From Deltaproteobacteria bacterium (GTDB lineage Bacteria; Desulfobacterota; Desulfobacteria; C00003060; C00003106), in the NCBI GenBank assembly GCA_019314005.1, contig JAFDAE010000086.1, forward strand, positions 1 to 10,421: 10,421 bases of DNA. Direction: 5' to 3'. This document shows positions 5,693 to 10,421 of this stretch, one piece after another. Every line of letters begins with the position of its first letter. Position 1 is the first letter of the stretch. Position numbers and translations under genes: made by a program. The notes under the pieces were generated by a model, which was not told the DNA's origin, made no database searches, and saw nothing but the letters and a program-made list of their open reading frames with translations.

Positions 5693-5735
5693 AATCTGTG
5701 CATCCGAGAAACTTGAAGTTATTTGTTTGAAAAAG

Positions 5736-7289
5736 CTATTTCCTCAACATCCCAATGACGGCAGTCAATTCCTTGCTCTTAAAGATACGCGACAAACCGC
5801 CATAAATTACGATTCCACCCACAATAGATAATCCCACGTACATCAGAAGGCGTATGGTGTTGATGTCGCCTTGTAATTCTATGTTACTCAAAAAACATAT
5901 TAGCGCCAGACCCATTACGATCGATGCGGCGATTGATGTTCCCGCCGATTTTAAGATATTTCTTGCTCCAATACGCCCTAAGCGCTTCTTTAAAAACCAT
6001 ATTAGTACTGTAAGATTAAGCATGGATGACAATGAGGTCGCCAGGGCCAACCCCCCATGACGCATGGGTCCCATCAGGACGATACTTAACACAATATTGG
6101 CCAACAATGATAATATGGCCACCTTTACAGGGGTCTTGGTGTCCTGCAGAGCATAAAAGGTAGACACGACAATACGAACTCCGGAAAATGCCCATAACCC
6201 CAAAGCATAGTAAAGAAGAGCTTCTGCAGTCAAGTGAGTAGTTGTCGCATCAAATGCCCCCCTTTTAAAAAGGAGCTGGATAATAGGAACCCTCAATACG
6301 ATTAGACCTATCATCGCAGGAATTGTAATGAAAAAAACCAATCTCAGGGCATATGCGAAGGTGTCCCTTAAAGCGTCCATATCTTGCGAAGCCGCCTGCC
6401 GCGAAAGACTTGGCAAGACGGCTGTACCGACAGCAACAGCAAAAATCCCCAGGGGGAATTGAACCAATCGATCGGCATAATAAAGGTATGATATACTTCC
6501 TTCTGCAAGAAGAGATGCCAGCAATGTGCCGACAAGAATATTGATTTGATAGACGGCTGAGCCGAATACCGCGGGCGTCATCAACTTGCCTATCCGCTTA
6601 ACCGCTGGATGATACCACGGGAATCTTCTCCAGAAAAAAAAACCTTTTTTAATCAAAAAGGGGACTTGGAGGGCAAGTTGCAGCGCCCCGCCTATTAACA
6701 CTCCCACGGCCAGACCGATAACGGGTCTTTCAAAAAACGGGGCCAAGCCAAAGACCGATGCAATCATGGCAAGATTCAGAAAAACAGGAGCCAACGCAGG
6801 AGCTGCAAAGTGCCCCAACGCATTTAATATTCCCATACACAAGGCCACAAGCGCGATAAAGAAGATGTATGGGAACATAAGCCTGGTGAGAAGTACTGTA
6901 ATTTCAAACTTTTCAGCTGATACGGTAAAGCCCGGCGCTATAATTCTGACTATAAACGGGGCTGCCAATATCCCCACTACAGAAACTATCGCCAAAATTA
7001 CTGAAAGAATACGAAGGACCGACCCCGCAAGCTCAAAGGCCTCTTTACGGCCTCGTTTTGTCAGATATTCAGTAAATACAGGAACAAATGATACTGTCAG
7101 CGATCCTTCCGCAAACAGCCTTCTTAAAAGGTTGGGAATCCTGAAGGCCACAAAAAACGCGTCTGCCGCAAGGCCTGCTCCAAAGACCCAAGCTATCACC
7201 ATATCCCGCACAAATCCGAAGATACGGCTTAGTAATGTCGCCGCCCCCACAACGCCGGCGGCTTTGGTCACTTCTTTGTTTTCAGACAT
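5736..7289 (-). CDS. murJ: Lipid II flippase MurJ (MviN)
   Basis: MurJ flips undecaprenyl-linked lipid II to the periplasmic face of the inner membrane for peptidoglycan synthesis. At 517 residues with about 14 hydrophobic segments it is full-length (E. coli 511). The N-terminal signature SRIFGFVRD (21-29) continues through GAGLAADAFFVAFRIPNLLRRLFAEG (37-62). Arg22, Arg28, Asp43 and Arg56 align with E. coli Arg18, Arg24, Asp39 and Arg52, and Arg274 in YYADRL aligns with Arg270, so all charged cavity residues known to be essential are kept. The ATG at 7289 is the natural family start, with a weak TAGG upstream. It is the first gene of the long minus-strand series and diverges from rpsT across a 97-base AT-rich gap. 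Confidence 0.97.
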   Translation of the reverse strand: MSENKEVTKAAGVVGAATLLSRIFGFVRDMVIAWVFGAGLAADAFFVAFRIPNLLRRLFAEGSLTVSFVPVFTEYLTKRGRKEAFELAGSVLRILSVILAIVSVVGILAAPFIVRIIAPGFTVSAEKFEITVLLTRLMFPYIFFIALVALCMGILNALGHFAAPALAPVFLNLAMIASVFGLAPFFERPVIGLAVGVLIGGALQLALQVPFLIKKGFFFWRRFPWYHPAVKRIGKLMTPAVFGSAVYQINILVGTLLASLLAEGSISYLYYADRLVQFPLGIFAVAVGTAVLPSLSRQAASQDMDALRDTFAYALRLVFFITIPAMIGLIVLRVPIIQLLFKRGAFDATTTHLTAEALLYYALGLWAFSGVRIVVSTFYALQDTKTPVKVAILSLLANIVLSIVLMGPMRHGGLALATSLSSMLNLTVLIWFLKKRLGRIGARNILKSAGTSIAASIVMGLALICFLSNIELQGDINTIRLLMYVGLSIVGGIVIYGGLSRIFKSKELTAVIGMLRK

Positions 7290-7309
7290 AAAACAAGCCT
7301 ATTTAGATC

Positions 7310-7339
7310 TTGACAATATATAAATAATTTGTTTATTAA
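7310..7339 (+). promoter_or_regulatory. Likely sigma70 promoter for rpsT
   Basis: A perfect TTGACA -35 box (7310-7315) is followed after 18 bases by TATTAA (7334-7339; TTTATT at 16 bases is the alternative -10) in a very AT-rich stretch. Transcription would start about 40 bases before the TTG start codon of rpsT. Confidence 0.6.
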
Positions 7340-7364
7340 TATTATTTTTACAAAGTAAATACAA
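7336..7364 (-). promoter_or_regulatory. Possible divergent promoter for murJ
   Basis: On the minus strand, TTGTAT (7359-7364) and TATTAA (7336-7341) are spaced by 17 bases. The -10 overlaps that proposed for rpsT, so the two promoters would compete. The -35 match is only partial; this is a weak call. Confidence 0.3.
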
Positions 7365-7371
7365 CTTTTAG

Positions 7372-7378
7372 AAGGGAG
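7372..7378 (+). promoter_or_regulatory. Shine-Dalgarno that fixes the TTG start of rpsT
   Basis: AAGGGAG ends eight bases before the TTG at 7387-7389. There is no in-frame ATG or GTG that would give the conserved ADHKSAIKRAKQN start of S20, so the site supports TTG initiation. Confidence 0.75.
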
Positions 7379-7386
7379 TACCATAA

Positions 7387-7650
7387 TTGGCAGACCATAA
7401 ATCAGCTATTAAGAGGGCCAAGCAGAACACTATTCGTAACCTAAGAAATAAAGCTGTCCGGACCCGGGTAAAAAGTGTTATTAAAGATGTTCGTATCGCG
7501 ATTCAGAGTAACTCCAAAGAGAACGCTATCAGCGCTCTTAAGGTTGCTGTCCCAACTATCGATACGGCTGCCGGCAAAAGAGTTATTCACCGGAACAACG
7601 CCGCAAGAAAAATTTCTCGCCTTACACGACAGGTCAACGCGCTTGGCTAA
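7387..7650 (+). CDS. rpsT: 30S ribosomal protein S20
   Basis: S20 binds 16S rRNA early in small-subunit assembly. The 87-residue product (ADHKSAIKRAKQNTIRN at the start, AAGKRVIHRNNAARKISRL near the end) is full-length, all-helical and highly basic, as in the family. It starts with TTG, supported by AAGGGAG upstream. E. coli rpsT also starts with UUG, and there the weak start is part of autogenous translational control, so the same control is possible here by analogy. It is the only plus-strand gene, with its own promoter-like sequence, and it converges with lptE across a repeat-filled spacer. No classical terminator with a U-run follows it; the hairpin-rich repeats may serve instead. Confidence 0.97.
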   Translation: MADHKSAIKRAKQNTIRNLRNKAVRTRVKSVIKDVRIAIQSNSKENAISALKVAVPTIDTAAGKRVIHRNNAARKISRLTRQVNALG

Positions 7651-7658
7651 CCAGAAAC

Positions 7659-7940
7659 GGCATCTTTTGTCCCAATACTGCGTTCTCCGCAGGTTTCTAT
7701 CCTCGACGTAGCGTTGCTACGCCTCCGGTAGAAACCTTTGTGCGGCCTTGCATAGGAGGCTGTCCAAGAATTCTGATCCTACTGCAAAAGAGTGAGAAAC
7801 GGCCCAAATTTCCGCAAGTTTTCGTCAAATAGGCCTGCTATTCTCCTCAAATTTGCGAAAATCTTGTCTCGTTCTCACTCTTTTTCGTCACGGACATAAT
7901 TCTCGGACAGCCTCCTGGACAAAATCTACCATTTCTGGAT
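7659..7940 (+). repeat. Dispersed repeat A, copy 2 (split by an inserted palindromic element)
   Basis: The left part, 7659-7750, and the right part, 7917-7940, match consecutive blocks of copy 1 (1887-1996, opposite strand): ACTGCGTTCTCCG, GGTAGAAACCTTTGTGCGG, then GGACAAAATCTACCAT and CTGGAT. The left part contains a cruciform-like structure with outer arms AGGTTTCTA/TAGAAACCT and an inner hairpin CGTAGC/GCTACG, which replaces the TCCCGCC/GGCGGGA hairpin of copy 1. The two parts are separated by a 163-bp palindrome. The rpsT-lptE spacer (7651-7960) contains only this repeat and its insert; no gene is visible there. Confidence 0.78.
7754..7916. mobile_element. 163-bp palindromic MITE-like element nested in repeat A
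   Basis: Its ends AGGAGGCTGTCC (7754-7765) and GGACAGCCTCCT (7905-7916) are perfect inverted repeats, and the two halves pair imperfectly almost to the centre, sharing AGAATT, AAAAGAGTGAGAA, TTTTCG and CAGGCC/GGCCTG-like blocks. It is non-coding. Comparison with the uninterrupted repeat A copy at 1887-1996 shows that it lies between the CCTTG and GGACAAAATC blocks. No clear target duplication is seen (left flank CAT, where copy 1 has TCTTG). Sitting between convergent genes, such a hairpin could also end transcription from both sides. Confidence 0.75.
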
Positions 7941-7960
7941 AGCAACTAACTCAACATCCA

Positions 7961-8488
7961 TCAAAAATTTTGAAATATTCTGTTGTGGATCTTTTCCGCT
8001 GAGCGTTCGGACAGTTCTTTGATTGCCGCTCTTTTGTTCGCCTCTGTTGCCGCTTTGTCGGACGCAACTACGGTGTACTCTTCCTTTTCAGTAAACGACT
8101 TATCGCTCCACAATACGTCACCGTTGTCAGATCTCTTTAATCGGACGTCCAAAATAACATAGACACGTTGTTCTGCTGCGACAACTTCTTTAGTGTAAGT
8201 TATGGCCTGGCTTCCGAGTTGCTTAATAATACCGGTCAAGACAGCGTCTGCGCTATCCTTTTCTGCAATAGCAAGCCGCTTGCCACGGGTAAATTCATAG
8301 ACAAGGTCATTGGTAAAATCATTCTCTATCCCAGGTTCCGATGACCTGTTTTCAAATACCAAGACAGCAATAGAGCGGATATCAGGCGGCAGGTTGTTTT
8401 CTCCCCCCGCAAAATGGTAGCCACAAGAAGTGATTGCTATGCAGAAAATTACGATCGATACAGTCCGTAAGATAGGTGTTCTATCCAT
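7961..8488 (-). CDS. lptE: LPS assembly lipoprotein LptE
   Basis: LptE is an outer-membrane lipoprotein that plugs the LptD barrel and helps insert lipopolysaccharide. The 175-residue product has a signal peptide (about 1-21), lipobox ITSC with Cys22, and the hallmark CGYHF directly after cleavage, then PPDIRSIAVLVFENRSSEPGIE, a typical start of the mature domain. An alternating strand-helix pattern follows, with the RVYVILDVRL and DVLWSDKSFTEKEEY strands and a C-terminal helix (AAIKELSERSAEKIHNRIFQNF). Length agrees with the family. It follows leuS on the same strand, the arrangement found in many proteobacteria. The Shine-Dalgarno is weak. In E. coli holA comes next; here no holA is present before rpsT. 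Confidence 0.9.
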   Translation of the reverse strand: MDRTPILRTVSIVIFCIAITSCGYHFAGGENNLPPDIRSIAVLVFENRSSEPGIENDFTNDLVYEFTRGKRLAIAEKDSADAVLTGIIKQLGSQAITYTKEVVAAEQRVYVILDVRLKRSDNGDVLWSDKSFTEKEEYTVVASDKAATEANKRAAIKELSERSAEKIHNRIFQNF

Positions 8489-8521
8489 GCGAGTTTCTAT
8501 CAGCCTCTCAAAATGTTACGG

Positions 8522-8579
8522 GTTACGTGTTGCGCGTTGCGGGTTTTAAACTCGTAACTCGCGACACGCAACACGTAAC
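8522..8579. repeat. GTTACGTGTTGCG hairpin repeat between leuS and lptE
   Basis: GTTACGTGTTGCG (8522-8534) and its exact reverse complement (8567-8579) form a 13-bp stem with a loop that itself contains further GTTGCG/CGCGAC-type units. It fills most of the 102-base leuS-lptE spacer. No U-run follows, so a standard terminator is unlikely. Its style matches the TTCAAGG and GGATTGC repeats elsewhere, but its sequence is a different family. Confidence 0.7.
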
Positions 8580-8590
8580 TCATTGCTTAA

Positions 8591-10421
8591 CTAAACAACA
8601 ATATTAACCAATTTTTTCTTTACCACAATAGCCTTCTTCACAGCGCGTCCGGCAAGATATGGGACAATCCGCTCATTGGCAAGGGCGGTATCTTTGATTG
8701 CCTCATCGTCGGTATCTGCACCGACAGTAAACCTGCTTCGTACCTTTCCGTTTACCTGTACTACAATTAGAAGTTCATCTTCTTTTATTGCATCTTCTCG
8801 ATATTCAGGCCAGGAAACGGACAATACACTACCAGTGTGACCCAGAGCCTCCCACAGTTCATCAGCAATATGTGGGACAAAAGGTGAAATAAGAATTACA
8901 AGGGCTTCGAGCGCGAACCGCATTACGGAGCATGTAATCGCATCGGTCTTTAGCCGGTCCTTTACTCCGTAAATAGTATTTACTAATTCCATTATACCGC
9001 TGATTGCCGTGTTGAAGTGAAATCTTGGATCAATATCCCTTGTGACACCCTTTATTGTCTGGTGTGTCTTTTTATAGATACTGTTTAGATCTTCAGTTAG
9101 CGATTCTTGCCCGTTAAAGGAGGCAACCCCCTTAATAGATTCTGCATAATCAGCCACGAGCCGCCATACCCGATTCAAGAACCTGTACGCGCCCTCGACG
9201 CCCTGGTCGCTCCAGTCAAGGTCCCGTTCAGGGGGTGCGGCAAAAAGGCAGCAAAGACGCAGGGTATCAGCCCCATACTTTTTGATCAAGAAATTGGGAT
9301 CAACAACATTCTTCTTGGACTTTGACATCTTCTCGATCCGGCCAACCGCGACTTTCTTTCCACACAGCTTACAGGCCCGATTGTCATCCGTCCCGGATAC
9401 CTCATCCGGAAAGATAAAGCCGTGCTCCGGGCACTTGATTGTCTCCTTGCATACCATCCCCTGGGTGAGTAATCGATCAAACGGCTCTGAACCTTCCGCC
9501 AACCCCACATCCCTAAGAATTCGCGTAAAGTAGCGGGCATAGAGAAGATGCAATATGGCATGCTCAATCCCTCCGATATATTGATCTACAGGCATCCAGT
9601 ATTCAACATTCTTTGGGGCAAACATACCCTTGTCGTAATGGGGGCTGCAATATCGCTCAAAATACCAGGAAGACTCAACAAAGGTATCCATTGTATCGGT
9701 TTCTCTTCCGGCGTTAGGATTGCCGCACTTTGGACACGATGTTTTTGTAAAATAGTCAAGATCCGGCAGGGGAGACCTGCCGTCTTCACCAAATTTCACT
9801 TCTTCCGGAAGGATAATCGGGAGGTCTTCTTCCGGCACAGGGACCACGCCGCACTTTTCACAATATACCACAGGGATCGGGGCGCCCCAATATCGCTGCC
9901 GGGAAATCCCCCAGTCCCTGAGTCTGAAATTGACCGATTTTTTCCCCTTACCCTCTTCTTCCAGATACGTGGCAATAGATTCCTGCGCTTCGATATTGTC
10001 CATACCGTCAAACTTTCCGGAATTCACAAGGGTTCCACGATCCACATACGCCTCGGTCATGGCAGCGGGGTCAAGGTCTTCTTCCTTCGGCTGGATGACT
10101 ACCGCGATATCTAAACCATATTTCTTTGCAAACTCAAAGTCACGCTGGTCATGGGCCGGGACCGCCATAACCGCGCCGGTACCGTATTCCATCAAGGCAA
10201 AGTTTGCCGCGAAAATCGGCATCTTCCAGCCTGTAACAGGGTTGATACAATACGCCCCGGTAAAAACTCCCTCTTTTTCATAGTCTTCCGCGGTCCTTTT
10301 TGCCTTGTCCTGATGCCGCATCCGTTTTACAAACTCTTGGATGGGGCCTTCCTGCTCCGTCCCTGTTGTGAGTTCCAACACCAGAGGATGTTCCGGGGCG
10401 AGGCTCATAAAAGTCGCCCCA
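8591..10421 (-). CDS. leuS: Leucyl-tRNA synthetase, N-terminus beyond the window edge
   Basis: The enzyme attaches leucine to tRNA-Leu in the cytosol and edits wrong amino acids. The visible 609 residues ([12 protein letters not shown] onward) are the C-terminal two-thirds or so: part of the CP1 editing domain with [22 protein letters not shown], the return to the catalytic domain ([16 protein letters not shown]), two Cys-pair zinc-ribbon-like segments (CEKCG...CPKCG and CPEHG...CKLCG), the [20 protein letters not shown] block, the KMSKS loop with KMSKSKKN at about 9308-9331, the helical anticodon-binding domain, and a C-terminal domain with [14 protein letters not shown] at 8591-8593 ends it. 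The frame is open to the right edge, so the ATG at 10408 is an internal methionine, not the start. All motifs look intact. Confidence 0.97.
   Translation of the reverse strand, partial: GATFMSLAPEHPLVLELTTGTEQEGPIQEFVKRMRHQDKAKRTAEDYEKEGVFTGAYCINPVTGWKMPIFAANFALMEYGTGAVMAVPAHDQRDFEFAKKYGLDIAVVIQPKEEDLDPAAMTEAYVDRGTLVNSGKFDGMDNIEAQESIATYLEEEGKGKKSVNFRLRDWGISRQRYWGAPIPVVYCEKCGVVPVPEEDLPIILPEEVKFGEDGRSPLPDLDYFTKTSCPKCGNPNAGRETDTMDTFVESSWYFERYCSPHYDKGMFAPKNVEYWMPVDQYIGGIEHAILHLLYARYFTRILRDVGLAEGSEPFDRLLTQGMVCKETIKCPEHGFIFPDEVSGTDDNRACKLCGKKVAVGRIEKMSKSKKNVVDPNFLIKKYGADTLRLCCLFAAPPERDLDWSDQGVEGAYRFLNRVWRLVADYAESIKGVASFNGQESLTEDLNSIYKKTHQTIKGVTRDIDPRFHFNTAISGIMELVNTIYGVKDRLKTDAITCSVMRFALEALVILISPFVPHIADELWEALGHTGSVLSVSWPEYREDAIKEDELLIVVQVNGKVRSRFTVGADTDDEAIKDTALANERIVPYLAGRAVKKAIVVKKKLVNIVV

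Noticed and set aside
4867..5703. MlaE starting at ATG 5703
   Set aside because: The extra 16 residues are a translated GATTGCGGATT repeat; MTGFIGNIG at 5655 gives a normal-length family member.
7754..7916. Small RNA gene or remnant of holA between rpsT and lptE
   Set aside because: The sequence is an almost full-length palindrome with MITE-like ends; I see no promoter of its own and no HolA-like reading frame.
9548..10114. 188-codon plus-strand frame opposite leuS
   Set aside because: It is antisense to conserved LeuS catalytic and editing sequence, with no family features of its own.

Overview
The window looks like the chromosomal core of a Gram-negative, outer-membrane-bearing bacterium. 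It carries an LptE-type lipoprotein, an Mla/MCE lipid-transport set and a MurJ flippase. The gene order leuS-lptE / rpsT / murJ-mlaE-ABC-mlaD-TPR-ftsB-aroQ-efp, together with intergenic spacers packed with short hairpin-forming repeats, is most like the sulfate-reducing Desulfobacterota (Desulfobacterales or a relative). That placement is an inference from gene content and repeat style, not from a search.

Layout, right to left, which is the direction of transcription for nearly everything. The C-terminal part of leuS runs off the right edge and is followed by a 13-bp-stem hairpin and lptE. A repeat-filled spacer (7651-7960) then separates lptE from the only plus-strand gene, rpsT, which starts with TTG. 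Divergent from rpsT, a long minus-strand series begins with murJ and continues with an MlaE-type permease, a badly degenerate MlaF-like ABC protein, an MlaD-type MCE protein, a TPR lipoprotein, ftsB, aroQ with an N-terminal extension, and efp, whose 3' end runs off the left edge.

How the genes fit together: murJ (lipid II flipping), the mla genes (phospholipid traffic), lptE (LPS assembly) and ftsB (divisome) form an envelope-building neighbourhood. leuS, rpsT and efp are translation housekeeping genes, and aroQ is a shikimate-pathway enzyme. Tight coupling is visible from the ABC gene to mlaD (10-bp overlap) and from mlaD to the lipoprotein gene (ATGA overlap).

The unusual content is repeat invasion. 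A 142-bp MITE-like element with perfect 16-bp terminal inverted repeats and a 5-bp target duplication sits in frame after codon 3 of the lipoprotein gene, adding 49 codons upstream of its signal peptide; the same gene is also frameshifted further down. A second, 163-bp palindromic element is nested inside one copy of a dispersed repeat whose other copy lies in inverted orientation upstream of ftsB. The ftsB N-terminus, and the longest reading frame of mlaE, are extended by translated repeats. The ABC protein has lost the Walker A lysine, the catalytic glutamate and the switch histidine. I found no CRISPR array, tRNA, rRNA or transposase gene, and no convincing wholly new system.
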